The notes: generated by a model from the sequence alone, not told the origin. 64,000 nucleotides of DNA from Heloderma charlesbogerti (GCA_026122225.1 JANEZZ010001949.1:62001-126000); one strand, 5' to 3'. Counted from the stretch's first letter, positions 44,494 to 55,769 are shown. Translations and numbers: made by a program.

Positions 44494-44605
44494 GGGCACA
44501 ATCCTATGCATGATTAGACAGGAAAAAGTCCTACATAATACCTGGGGAATGCTGGGAATTGTAGGACTTTTCCGTCCAAACATGCATAGGATTACATCCT
44601 AAACA
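44494..44605. mobile_element. Harbinger-like small foldback element
   Basis: GGGCACAATCCTATGCATG at the left and CATGCATAGGATTACATCC at the right form its inverted ends; inner GGAAAAAGTCCTAC and GTAGGACTTTTCC are also inverted. Borders read TGA and TAA, so the TWA duplication is imperfect. Confidence 0.6.
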
Positions 44606-44730
44606 CATACGTAAGTACAGTGCAGGGCTTTATCAGGATCCCTGACTGCACTGGAAAGATCTACTCACATTCAAGAGAATGAAAGCAGAACCTGTTCAGT
44701 TCTTGCTACTCAGTATGGGAAGGTCTGAAC

Positions 44731-45627
44731 TAGGGAAGTACAGATGAAATCCATTCCATCTGTGTTTTGCGGATTGTCAGGTGCCTTTCATTCCATCCAC
44801 TCATTGACGAAATTAGATTTTTCCCAATTTCCTGAATGTGCACAAATACCCACAGGCAAAAATGTGCAAATCCCCCTAAGATGTGCATTTTCATGTTTTA
44901 ACCTATGGGGGTTAAATTTTCATATTTTCAGCCTGCATTTTTTAAAATGTATTTTTCTAAGACTAAATTTGCATAAAATTCCAGAAAGTTTATTTTAAAA
45001 AACAGTCCTCAGTAGGGATGTGCGAACCCACCCCCTTCCGGGTTCTCTGGGTGCCCACCCAGCCCCTGCCCCTGCTTGCCCATCCCCAGACTATGCTCAA
45101 GGCCCTCCTGAGCTCGACAAGCAGCCCGCACTCACCCCAGCAGCCTTGCCGAGCTCTGCGGTCACTTTTTTCCCCCAAAAAATAAAATGGTGATTGCAAA
45201 AATGAGCATATTTGTGTATATGTGTGAAAACACACATTTCCGCAGAAATGTTCATGTTGCACATACGCAAATATGCACATCCGCAAATGTGCATTTTCAC
45301 ATATGCAAATATGCACATTTTTGCGAACACCATTTTACTTTTCAAAAAATGGAGACCATGGAGCTCAACGAGGCCACTGGGGTGAGCGTGGGCTGCTCTC
45401 CAACCACCAGCAGGGGGTGAGTGGGGGCAGGGGCTAGGTGAGCAGGGCTCAGGGGTGGGGGGGTCCACCAGATTCCCAGACAGAATCGGGTACCCACGCC
45501 ATCCCTAGTCCTCAAGTCCACGAAATCCGTGCAACTCAGGAAAAGCAGTCCTCTGCAGGATCCGTGGGTTAGAGTCATAGAAATCCAAACTCCTTTGATT
45601 CCACTGTGGATTTCTCTGACATCCCTA
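44731..45627 (+). mobile_element. hAT MITE, 400-bp subfamily, copy 2, with a nested hAT element
   Basis: The ends TAGGGAAGTACAG and CTGACATCCCTA have a perfect TSD, GTCTGAAC (44723-44730 and 45628-45635). Without the insertion at 45013-45507 it is about 394 bp and matches 11353-11765. Confidence 0.9.
45013..45507 (+). mobile_element. nested foldback hAT MITE of a different core
   Basis: The ends TAGGGATGTGCGAACC and CACGCCATCCCTA are flanked by GTCCTCAG (45005-45012) and GTCCTCAA (45508-45515). The core 45184-45335 is a palindrome: AAATGGTG...TGCAAAAATG...ATATTTG is mirrored by CAAATATGCACATTTTTGCG...CACCATTTT. It carries no TACGTA unit. Confidence 0.88.
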
Positions 45628-45822
45628 GTCTGAACTGATGGGGTGGGACTAGCACATACTACTTTAAAAAAAGAAAGAAATTAAAATAACATTAAAAGGA
45701 TTTCTCTAGTGTAATAGCATATCAGTGAAACAAATAACAGGACAGGACCAATGCTGGTTCACAAGAATTCAAAAATAGAAAAGAGTAAACTCAAAAGAAC
45801 TGTTTGTGTCAAAACCTTAGAT

Positions 45823-46592
45823 CGGGGTGGGGAACCTCTTTCAGCCTGAGAGCTAAATTCAATTCCCGAGAAGCTCTCAGGGGCCACATCCCAGTGGTGG
45901 GCAGGGGCGAAGGTAAAGTGGGCATGGCCAAGACAAAAGGGGTGGGGCCCAACATACAAAACAGCCTATTTTAGCATAAAGCTCTTACAGCCAGTAACTA
46001 AGCCTTCAGAGAGGAATTTCAACCTTTTTGTTGTTGTTCAGTCGTTCAGTCGTGTCCGACTCTTCGTGACCCCATGGACCATAGCACGCCAGGCCTTCCT
46101 GTCCTCCGCTGTCTCCCGGAGCGTGTGCTCAAGTCCATATTCATTGCCTCGGTGATGCTATCTTGCCATCTCATCCTCTGTCGTCCCCTTCTCCTTTTGC
46201 CTTCAGTCTTTCCCAGCATCAGGGTCTTTTACAGAGAGTTTTCTCTTCGCATTAGGTGGCCAAAATATTGGAGCTTCAGCTTCAGTATCTGTCCTTCCAA
46301 TGAGCACTCAGGGTTGATTTCCCTTAGGATGGACTGATTTGACCTCCTTGCAGTCCAGGGGACTCGTAAGAGTCTTCTCCAGCACCACAGTTCGAAAGCA
46401 TTCAACCTTTTAGGGTGGGGAAAAACTGCACAATAGCTGGGAAAACACCAAACAGTTGGTGGTCAGGGGAAAGGGGATGGGGCCAGGGGAAAGAGGATGG
46501 GGCCAGGGGCCAGGCAAAAGGTGATGGGGCCAGGGGAAAGAACCCCAAGAAGGCCAGATTTGGCCCCCAAGGCCTGATGTTCCTCACCCCTG
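45823..46592. mobile_element. hAT-like GGGTGGGGAACC element split by a BovB fragment
   Basis: The left end CGGGGTGGGGAACCTC and right end GTTCCTCACCCCTG are mirrored. Its own sequence is about 45823-46028 and 46412-46592. The TSD was not recognisable. Confidence 0.6.
46029..46400 (-). mobile_element. BovB LINE 3' fragment
   Basis: The reverse complement of the BovB 3' end, (TTG)n then TCAGTCGTGTCCGACTCTTCG and on to the TCCAGCACCACAGTTCGAAAGC coding segment. Flanked by TTCAACCTTTT at 46018-46028 and 46401-46411, an 11-bp TSD. Confidence 0.88.
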
Positions 46593-46859
46593 GTCTATAG
46601 CAAAACCAGCTCATCTAGCCAAGACTGGATTTGTAGCACAAAACATTCAGAAGACCCTTCTTTAAAAGCTGATGTCACAGTCTTACAATAATTGTTAACA
46701 GTCAATGCTGCACATGCCCCAATTTGCTGAGAAGATGTGTTTCTTTTGGAAGGTCTAATGAATTTCTTTTCATGTTGCTTGTGCCTGCCTTGACTTATTA
46801 GGCTGCTTGAAGGGTAGAATCCTAATCATTTTAGCAAAGCATATTATTTAATCAAACCA

Positions 46860-46980
46860 TCAGTGGTTGGGGAAAGGGGGTGGGGCCAGTGGAAGGGACA
46901 TGGCTATCTGGGACCCCCAGAAGGCCAGATTGGGACCCCAGGAGTATCTGGCCCCTAGGTATGAAGTTCCCCACACCTGC
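46860..46980. mobile_element. fragment of a GGGTGGGGAACC-type hAT element
   Basis: CAGTGGTTGGGG...GGTGGGGCCA and GAAGTTCCCCACACCTG resemble the right half of 45823-46592. The region 46981-47500 has no recognised feature. Confidence 0.5.
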
Positions 46981-47505
46981 TGTAAGAAAGCAAAAACCCT
47001 ATAAGGATACGGGGATAAGAGCAAAAGGGAAAAGCTGCCCTTGCTACTAAAATGAAAAATCAAAATAATACTAATGACTATTATCCCATGCAAAGGAGAA
47101 TAAGGTTCTTAAGTAAGATATATTTTAAAATCAAACCACTCATCTGTTCCTCCCAAAGGGAAATCTTCTGTGGCAGAGTTTTAAATTTCAACATCATGGT
47201 GTCAGGAGAGCCATAAAAGCAATTAAAAAAGCCATAAAGTTGCAAACTCGAAAGCATTTTAATCTCAAGCATTTTAACATCCTTTCTTGACTCTACTCTA
47301 CTTGTTCCTTTACTAAACATCATCCTAATGAGTTCGGTATTATTTCATCTAATTTTTTGTGTTTATTTTAACTGGGGTGGGGGTGGCTTTCCAGGTGCTC
47401 TATTATCTTTAGGTAGAACCAATGGCCTTCACAATTTCATGGCTCCCAGCTGAAAGGAGTATCCATGCTATATTGTACCCTTCACATATCTATATTTTAT
47501 GGCAC

Positions 47506-47958
47506 TAAGGGAGCAATCCTATGGCTGCTAGTCAGTGGCTAGACGGCCATAGGATACGTCAGTTTCTGGGAACTGACCTCAGAGCCCGCACTCCGAGGTC
47601 GGTTCCTGGAGAACCAACATCCCCCCCTCACGCTGCCTCGCAGGCAGCTTGGAATGGCCCCACACTCCAAGCTCAGGAAAGGAGTGTGGAGCCACAAAAA
47701 TTGGGAGTTCCGGGGGGCATTCCAGGGTGGGGAAAGTGGAAATGCTGGTACGACACATCCTATGTGTCGTCCAGCAGCCACTTCCCCTGCTCTGCCTTCC
47801 CGTGGCTAGACAGCTGAAATTGGCTATCTAGCCACAAATGCAGGGTGGCTGAAGCATGCAGGGGATCATCCCCTTCGTGCTTCTCCTGCCCTGCATTGGA
47901 TAAGCAGTTGCTTCTGAGTTCGGAGGCAGCTGCCTATCCCCATAGGATTGCACCCTAA
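47506..47958. mobile_element. Harbinger-like MITE
   Basis: The left end GGGAGCAATCCTATGG and right end CCATAGGATTGCACCC are inverted and each is bordered by TAA, a 3-bp TWA duplication. The interior corresponds to 35109-35514, including repeated GCTAGACAGC and GCTGTCTAGCC-like blocks. Confidence 0.75.
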
Positions 47959-48007
47959 GGCCCTTTTTGTGTTGTTTTCTGCATACCATCCTCAAGGATA
48001 CACTGTC

Positions 48008-49733
48008 TAGGGCTGTGCACCACTTCAGTCTGAATCCCAAATTCTGAAGTAAATCAGGGTGATTTGGACCACTTTGGTCCCAATCCAAAGCAGGTCCGGA
48101 GTGGTCTGGAGCTGTCCAGAGGGGTCCAAAGCAGGTCAGAGAGATCCAAAGTGCTTCAGATCGGTTTGGACAATTCTGAAGCCCAGACAGCCTGTCTGAG
48201 CAAATGTAACAACTTGCTAGAGAAGGGATGGGGAGAGGAGGAATTGGGGGCGGGGGGAGACTGAGCCTTGGAAAGTGACATCTCTAGGTGCTAATAGGGC
48301 TTGCTTTGTACTGTTTGTTTTTTGGCTCCCTGCCCTTCTCAATTACTATTCCTTCCCTTCCCATTTTTCAATGCTCTATATTCATATAAAAAAACAAAGA
48401 ATACCCCCCCCAAAAAAAATGTTTTTCTTCTATTAGGCTTTAGTGTTATTTCCCTTCTCCTCACTCCTTAGCTTGTGGGTAGTTTTTCTTTCTGTATCTG
48501 CTTTTCTTTTGGTCGTGTGTTTGTGTGTGTGTGTGTGTGTGTGCTGTGTGTTGTGTGCTGTGTGAGTGCACCATACACATAATTGTGCACAAGCAAACAG
48601 TGTGTGGCCAAAGCAGTACACAAATACACAGTCAAATATATACTGTGGGGCAAAGCACTACACAATGCACATAATATGAAGCATCATCACTTTTGCTGAT
48701 TTTCCAGGATACTTTGCCTGTCTCTTGTTTTCCCTTATGCACATGACCATAAGAAGAATATGATCAGGCTAGGCCATATGTTTTTTGTTTGTTTAATGTT
48801 TGCTTCATCTTACTCTTCCTGGGGAAAAGGGCTGCCAAAAAGATCAGGGGGCTAGAACAACTCCTCTATAAAAGGCTTCAATGTTTGGGTTATTTAATTT
48901 AGAAGAAAGGCAAATAAGAGGGAAGGTTTATAAAATTATATGGAATACAGAAAGTGCAGTGGTGCAATTAAGAAATAAGCGCCACTGAGTTCAGTCAGTA
49001 TGACTTCTGCAGGTAATGTGTATTGCAATGTGCAGCCAAAGAGATGTTTAACTTTTCTTTCTTCCATTAATGAGAGCCTTGGGTCGGTGGCAAATTCAGG
49101 ACAGACAAAAGGAAAGAACTTTTGCTATTCAAAAAAAACAACAACCCTACACCAGAGATTAGAGATAGTGACCTCCTAATTGTCACCTTAAACACTTTTT
49201 GATTAGGATCTCTAATCCCCTGTGTGGCTGATAGTTTTTACATTTTGTTTTAGTTTCTGAAAAAAGGAAGCTTTATGCATATCTAGCACAAAAACCACTG
49301 GACCAAACTGTATGAAATTTGGCCAGTTCAGTCACCTCCATAGGGGCTGCCAGATGCCCAAATTTCATGCACTTCCATGGAAGCACTGAAGAATTATAGC
49401 TCTTTGTTTGGAGAGATTTCCTCGAAAAAAGCAAAAATTACCTGCACCTAGCACCAAAACTACTGGGCCAACTGTCTGAAATTGATCCGGCTCAGTCACC
49501 TCCACGGGAGCTGCCAGGTTCCCAAGTTTCATGTGTTTTTCATAAGAACTGAAAAAGTTATGGTCATATCTGTTTTCCAGTTTTCAATGGGAAAATGTAA
49601 CATCTGAATACTTTGGATATCTGAATCCAAAGCAAATCGGACCGGGTCTGAATCAGTCCAAAGCAAATCAGGGCTGATTCAAAAGATCTGAATCAGCCTC
49701 CAAAGTGAATCGGGGGATCCGTGCACAGCCCTA
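48008..49733 (+). mobile_element. long non-autonomous hAT, TAGGGCTGTGCA type (complete)
   Basis: The ends TAGGGCTGTGCAC and GTGCACAGCCCTA are flanked by a perfect TSD, ACACTGTC (48000-48007 and 49734-49741). It is 1726 bp. It contains a worn CR1-type piece (about 48832-49112: CAAAAAGATCAGGGGGCT, TCAGGACAGACAAAAGGAA), a (TG)n tract, and two similar blocks in tandem (about 49275-49430 and 49435-49565: CACTGGACCAAACTG...GAAATTTGG, then ACTGGGCCAACTG...GAAATTG). No transposase. Confidence 0.9.
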
Positions 49734-50088
49734 ACACTGTCAACTTTTCTTCATCTTGCCTTGTTTCTGGCAAGTCAGAGGAAAACCATTGTGGTGCTTG
49801 TGAGCCAATGTTTTAGTCCAGGCTTTGTAGGCCTTCTCCCTGAGAACCCAGAACATGAATCCAAAAATAGAACCTGATTAACACCCACCCACCCTCAAAA
49901 TCTGCTCTGGACAATTGGGGGACACTCCAGAGCAGACTTTGGGGAGGTATGGGGCACTGCAAAGGGGTAAGAGAGGAGGGGAAAGTCCCATTATGTAAAC
50001 AGAAGTCCACTTGTGCAATGTTGGATTTTGCCAGGTAGGGATCAGAGCATTTGTGAGCCCTATTAAGGTGATTCAAGCTGGTGAGTCA

Positions 50089-50560
50089 TAGGGTACCCAG
50101 GTGTCCTCTTTTACAGAGGACAGTCCTCTTTTTGAAGGGCTGCCAGAGGACTATCCTCTATTTTGAAGACATCCTCTTTTTGAAGGGCTTTCTGGTCCAA
50201 GTCTGGTTTTAGGATCAAGACCCTTCAGAAGGGAGAGCTGAGCCTTGAAGTTGCCCATCAACAGCACCTGGACAGAGGACTAAGAAAGGCACGGAGGTCA
50301 CCTTGTCACATTATTCTCATTACAGTAAGTTATACTTTTTTTTCTATTTAAATTAGAATAATTATTTCTAAATGTGCATCTATACATATAAACTAGCACA
50401 TGCAACCCTTTTTGCAAATCACTGTTCTCTTTTTTCCTTTGTGGGGGGTCATGCATGTCCTCTATTTTGGTGATTCACAAGTGGCTTCCCTACTGTTCAC
50501 TCACCCATCTTGCAGTTCTTTATATTTAAACCAGACTTGGCCTGGACAGATAAAGGACAC
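50089..50560 (+). mobile_element. hAT-like fragment beginning TAGGGTACCCAGG
   Basis: It starts TAGGGTACCCAGGTGTCCTC and has repeated GTCCTCTTTTTGAAGGGC blocks. It is the reverse of 32866-32980. The right end was not found. The region 50561-51322 holds nothing recognised. Confidence 0.5.
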
Positions 50561-51322
50561 TTTCATTGCATATGTCATCCTGTACGCATGGAGGGTAACA
50601 GTCTGAACAGGAGAGCCTCCTGTATCTGTGGAGGCTCTCCACACAATCACCTGGGGGGAGAGGGGGATCTGGCACTCAGCTCAGAATATGGGCAAACATT
50701 ACAGATTGGATCCAGATTCATGCTGGATCAACTGCACTGACAGAAGTGGACTTCCCTACCCCTCCAGTTCCCTGAAAATGCTGCACAGAGAGCATTGGGG
50801 TGATCTGTGGTGTGGGGGAGATGAAGGATTCCCAAAACTTGGGCAGAGGGTCCCTTCCTCTTACATAAGGCAGATCCTGGATCCAATCCTATGAGTTGGG
50901 TGAATTCATATCCAAGATCACAATCAGCAGTCAAATTTGGGCTACATCTCTAAGCTTGATATCCAGGGAGGCACATATATGGAGTAGAGATGTCTGTTGC
51001 CAGGAAATCTGGCCCTTTGGGGGCTCTCCGAACTTTCTCAGTGCACACAATTTGGCTTGCATTCACAAGCTATGCTGCGTGTTCTCCCTAAATTCCAGGG
51101 ACGTTTTACTTTTTTTTTTTAATTTGCAGAAATAGATATTTGTGCAGGCCAGCTGGCAAAATGAAGTCCGGGGGGCCAAGCTGAAGAACTTTCATTGAGC
51201 TCCAACCTCCAACTGGATTCCTTTGACATCCCTAATATGGAGGGAGTCCTTCCTTCTCCTAAGAAGCTTCTTATGTTTTGGGGTCTTGATATGACCAATT
51301 GGCATAACTCAGCCTTAAAAAA

Positions 51323-51654
51323 AAAGGTGTCCCCAGCCAGTCGTGTCCGACTCTAGGGTGTGGTGCTCATCTCCATTTCTAAGCCGAAGAGCCAGCGCTG
51401 TCCAAAGATGCTTCCGTGGTCATGTGGCCGGCATGACTGAACACCGAGGTGCACGGAACGCTGTTACCTTTCCTGCCGAAGCGGTACTTATTTATCTACT
51501 TGCAATTTCTTGCTTTCAAACTGCTAGGTTGGCAGAAGCTGGGACTGAAGACAGGAGCTCACTCCGTCACGCAGCACTCGAGTCTCAAACTGCTGTCCTG
51601 CTGACCTTCCGGTCTGCAATTCAGCGTCTTAACCACTAAGCCACCATGGCCTGA
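51323..51654 (-). mobile_element. intact tRNA-derived SINE (empty-site relative of the SINE split by copy C)
   Basis: It runs from AAAGGTGTCCCCAGCC (tail side) to CTTAACCACTAAGCCACCATGGCC (reverse of the GGTTAAG head). At 51566-51573 the segment GTCACGCA corresponds to one copy of the 8-bp target (CGCATGAC in the split SINE). No element is present here. The region 51655-52380 has no recognised feature. Confidence 0.9.
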
Positions 51655-52380
51655 GCCTTAGCAAAATCTTATACATCAATCAACTGGCCAGGCAGATAGT
51701 AGCACATAGATATACTATACTGGATGCTAAAACTGTGTTCTGATTGTATGGGCCGCTATTGGCTTTCTTCAAATGATCCTACCTAATGAAGAATGTAACT
51801 CATCCCATAGGCCAAAGGAGTCACAATGGCTACTCAATTATGAAACTCTCCGAAGTGCTTAGATATTAATTCATGGTCTAATGTAGTGTCAAGCTGAGGA
51901 GAATAAAGGTTAACATATTCTATTAGTCCCAATTGTCAGAAGACTACCATTGAACAATATGGTTCATTAAATGCAAAATCTAATAATTACGTTCACCATA
52001 ATTGAAATTATTCATAGGGACACGATCTGAATAGTTGTGATTTATTAATTTAGACATAAATTTAATTAGCAATCGATTTCAATAGCATTTTGCTTTGAAC
52101 ACTATGTTTTGTTGTAAGATATATATCAGGGAAACAACATTGGATAGGACTTGTGGAGGGTCAGGCCACAAGATGCCACTCCAGTGACAGGGATTTCTGT
52201 TTCCTGCTTTGTAAACACAGTATTGCTACAATGAAGCATAAAAGTATTTCTCTTTCCCTGCCAACAGCCATCTCCATCTTCACAAACTACAGCTGGGCTA
52301 ACATATATGCATCCTGATTTTGACAAATTTATCCCAAATTACATCTTTGTTGTTGTTGTTTTTGAAATCAAGGGCATGAT

Positions 52381-52680
52381 CCATAATGTGTTGGATCCAG
52401 GCTTTTGAGAGCATCTGCTGAGGGCCCACACCTCAACAGGGGGGCCCTGATTGGAGATCCCTGGAGTTGCTCCTCCTCTTCACCATGGTGAAGGTGGTGG
52501 TGAGGAGAAGCAGTAGATGCCACTGCTGACTTGCTCACTGGGTCTCTGCCTGTCAAGGAAGCAAGGGGGTAGCAATGGTGAGGAGGAGGGGGGGGAGCAA
52601 GGGTAGCTGGTGACAATGGCAGTAGACTCACTATGGCCCAATGAGGATGCCTTGCCCACGGGCCTCCAAAAAGCTGGCAC
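52381..52680 (-). mobile_element. unclassified repeat Y, copy 2
   Basis: Reverse-oriented match to 12480-12842: GAGGGCCCACACCTCAACAG and CACGGGCCTCCAAAAAGCTGGCAC. Family unknown. Confidence 0.45.
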
Positions 52681-52907
52681 CACTACCGTGTGCATCTTGG
52701 GGTTATTTTGTTATAAAACATATTAATTTAATTTCGATGTGTCCGTGTGGTTGAAGCCTGCAGTAACATCTTCAGCCATTAGGGGCAGACTTCCCTTACT
52801 AGCACAGAGCTTTGCGGTCCATGGAATCTGAAGCCGGGGGAGATGAGTGGAGTGAGGGACAGAGTTGTGCACCTGCCCACTACTGCAGGGTAGCCCTCCA
52901 CAGGGAA

Positions 52908-53826
52908 ATCATAGAATCATAGAATCATAGAATAGTAGGGTTGGAAGGGGCCTACAAGGCCATCGGGTCCAACCCCCTGCTCAATGCAGGAATCCAAGTC
53001 AGAGCATCCCTGACAAATGGCTGTCCAGCCTCGTCTTGAAGGCCTCCAGTGTGGGAGAGCCCACCACCTCCCCAGGTAATTGGTTCCATTGTCGTATTGC
53101 TCTGACACTCAGGAAGTTTTTCCTGTTGTTCAGCCGGAATTTGGCTTCCTGTAACTTGAGCCCATTATTCCGTGTTCTGCACTCTGGGATGATCAAGAAG
53201 AGATCCTGGCCTTCTTCTCTGTGACAACCTTTCAAGTACTTGAAGAGTGCTATCATATCTCCCCTCAGTCTTCTCTTCTCAAGGCTAAACATGCCCAGTT
53301 CTTTCAGTCTCTCTTCATAGGGCTTTGTTTCCAGTCCCCTGATCATCTTTGTTGCCCTCCTCTGAACCCTCTCCAGTTTGTCTGCATCCTTCTTCAAGTG
53401 TGGTGCCCAGAACTGGACACAGTACTCCAGATGAGGCCTAACCAGTGCTGAGTAGAGGGGAACTAGTACTTCCCGGGATTTGGAAGCGATGCTTCTATGA
53501 ATGCAGCCCAAAATAGCATTGGCCTTTTTTGCAGCCACATCACATTGTTGGCTCATATTCAGCTTGTGATCGACAACAATTCCAAGATCCTTCTCGCTCG
53601 TAGTGTGGTTGAGCCACGTATCCCCCATCTTGTAACTGTGCATTTGGTTTCTTTTTCCTAGGTGCAGAACTTGGCATTTGTCCCTATTAAATGCCATTCT
53701 GTTGTTTTCTGCCCAGCGCTCCAGTCTATCCAGATCACTTTGAATTTTGTTTCTGTCTTCCAAAGTATTAGCTATCCCTCCCAATTTTGAGTCATCTGCA
53801 AATTTGATCAGCATTCCCTGCACCTC
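52908..53826 (-). mobile_element. CR1 LINE 3' part with long open reading frame
   Basis: The tail, read on plus, is CATAGAATCATAGAATCATAGAATAG. The minus frame is open from about 53826 down to 52999, roughly 275 residues. It contains KFADDSKLGG, FNRDKCQVLHLGKR, KDLGIVVDHKLNMSQQCD, PLYSALVRPHLEYCVQFWAPH and RQWNQLPGEVVGSPTLEAFK. These are the last RT motif and the C-terminus of CR1 ORF2. It lacks stops, unlike the plus-strand CR1, so it is probably younger. The apparent ORF start further upstream lies in the adjoining hAT element and is not biological. Confidence 0.92.
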
Positions 53827-53847
53827 CCTGCAAATGGAGTGGACAGA

Positions 53848-54571
53848 TAGGGATGTCAGAGAATTCCACGACAGATCTCGGTGAGGCCGAATGCCAGTGC
53901 ATTCAGCCCCCTGAAATCCATCGTGGAACAAAGCCCCCACGCCCCCAACCCATGAAAGGCGCGCGGGACGAAGTCCCCGCCGCCCCCAACCCACAAAAGT
54001 CACGTGAAACAGAGCACTTACCTGCTCCCGTCCGCACTGCTTTGCGAATGGCGGCCGTCCTGCAGCCGCCATTCGCTTCCTCCTCTTCATAGCCGTGATA
54101 GGCTACGTAAATACTTACGTAGGCTATCACGGCTAACTCAGGGATGCCATTTGCATCCCTGCAGAGGCCATGATAGGCTACGTAAATACTTATGAAGTAT
54201 TTACGTAAGTACATAAATATTTACGTAGCCTATCACGGCGGGGGGGGGGAAACCCAGCGTGCGCAAATGGTGGCAGCTACCGCCATTTGCGTACGCTGGG
54301 GGTTTTCCCCCTGCCGTGATAGGCTACATAAATATTTACGTAGCCTATCACGGCTCAATACAGGGACGCAAATGGCGGTGGCTATGACAGCCGCCATTTG
54401 CATCCCTGCAGGGCTGCCCAGCAGCCGGAGCAGAGCCGGCCGGACAGGATTCCAGGGGGGAGGACCGGATCACCTTCCCCCCGTTGAGGATTCTGGGGGG
54501 AGGGACGGAGCGTCTCCCCACCACCATGGTTTGTCTGGCGCGGAGCCAGGTAGGTGTTTCGTACATCCCTA
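53848..54571 (+). mobile_element. palindromic hAT MITE, copy I
   Basis: The ends TAGGGATGTCAGAG and CGTACATCCCTA are flanked by TGGACAGA (53840-53847) and GGGACAGA (54572-54579), 7 of 8 identical. Mirror symmetry about 54277 has a GCAAATGGTGGC...CGCCATTTGCG unit at the centre and TACATAAATATTTACGTA units on both sides. A scrambled TACTTATGAAGTA junction lies at about 54187-54200. Confidence 0.92.
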
Positions 54572-54647
54572 GGGACAGATCCTTCCTTCAGGAGGCTACA
54601 GAGATGCACGATGGCAGGGGACATTCCTAGGGGTGCCAACAGGCATG

Positions 54648-54693
54648 GATTCACTCAAATGTGTCCAGCTGGATTCACTCAAATGTGTCCAGC
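54648..54693. repeat. short tandem duplication
   Basis: The unit CACTCAAATGTGTCCAGCT with GGATT between copies occurs twice in direct order. Confidence 0.8.
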
Positions 54694-54859
54694 TAGGGCA
54701 GCTGTATAAATCTGCTTGAAGGCTTCACTGCATCAAACTAAGGGCTATTCTAGCTCATGCAAAGCCAGGTTGATTTGCTAGTTTTGTTACATTGGGTTTA
54801 TTTACAAATATACAGGTCAAGCATAGGTTTAAATGTTTCGAGTGTTTCTTATGTTGAAG

Positions 54860-55359
54860 TAGAGATGGCGGAGGAATCCACCACGGACTCCAATGAGGCC
54901 AGATTCCTTAGAATCCAGCCCCCCAGAGTCCGTGGCGGAACAGACTACCCCCCTGCCACCCCCCGAAATCCCCCCGGGACAGACCGTACCTGGCGGCAGC
55001 TGGTCCAGGTCTGTTGTCTTCGTTCCACAGCTATCCACTGCCAGGCTGCGGAACAAAATGGAGTCCGGCATAGGGGACACCACTTGCGTCCCTGCCCTTG
55101 GCCGTGATTGGCTATGTAAATATTTATGTAGCCAATCACGGCCAAGGGCAGGGACGCAAATGGCATCCCAAATGGCATCCATTTGCGGCCACAGCCCGGC
55201 AGCAGACGGATGTCCGGCTGCAGGTGGCCCTGGCCGGTGGCTCCGCAGACTCACCGTGGAGCAGAACCAGCCAGGGAGGATTCCGGGGGGCAGGACGGAT
55301 CACCTCCCCCCGCCAGCGGACCCCGGAGCAGAACAGTAAGTGGGGTTTGTACACCCCTA
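54860..55359 (+). mobile_element. palindromic hAT MITE, copy L (short form)
   Basis: The ends TAGAGATGGCGGAGG and TTGTACACCCCTA are flanked by TGTTGAAG (54852-54859) and AGTTGAAG (55360-55367). The core 55087-55156 is a 70-bp palindrome with only one small imperfection, centred at 55121 on TATGTAAATATTTATGTA. It is closest to copies D and F at its ends. Confidence 0.92.
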
Positions 55360-55424
55360 AGTTGAAGGCCACATACCCTCCAGGATAATCTGCTGGGCGA
55401 TTCATGACAGCACTGAGCTGGTTC

Positions 55425-55490
55425 AGAGCCAGAAATGGGCAGAGCCAGAGCCAAAGTGGACAGAGCCAGAGCCAATGTAGGCAGAGCCAG
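55425..55490. repeat. short minisatellite (CAGAGCCAGAGCC units)
   Basis: Imperfect repeats of about 30 bp, each containing GCAGAGCCAGAGCCAA or a variant. Confidence 0.75.
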
Positions 55491-55769
55491 TGGAGGCTGG
55501 TGGCTCCAATTTCAGTAGGGCTGTGCATCCATTTTTTTATTTCAGTCAGAACCAGTCAGAACTCTAAAGGAGCGATCCATGGGGCTGGACCCTATCCCAA
55601 CATAGGTTCAGCACCTTTAGAATTCTGGCTGGTTCTGACTGAAATTGAAAATGGATGCACAGTCCCACCGAAATCAGAATCACCAGCCTCCACTGGGTCT
55701 GGCTGGGTCTGACTGAAACCCAGAGTGGATTCACAGCCCCACCAACATTAGAGCCACTAGCCTCCACTG
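55488..55769. mobile_element. CAGTGGAGG foldback hAT MITE, with an extra right arm
   Basis: The left end CAGTGGAGGCTGGTGGC and final right end GCCACTAGCCTCCACTG are flanked by GGCAGAGC (55480-55487) and GGCAAAGC (55770-55777). An additional internal right end, CACCAGCCTCCACTG, at about 55681-55696 shows a duplicated or second right arm. Confidence 0.8.

Noticed and set aside
52999..54090. 363-codon minus-strand frame as a single gene
   Set aside because: The first third is in hAT MITE copy I and the rest is CR1 ORF2. The fusion is accidental, since the hAT insertion lies between them with its own TSD.
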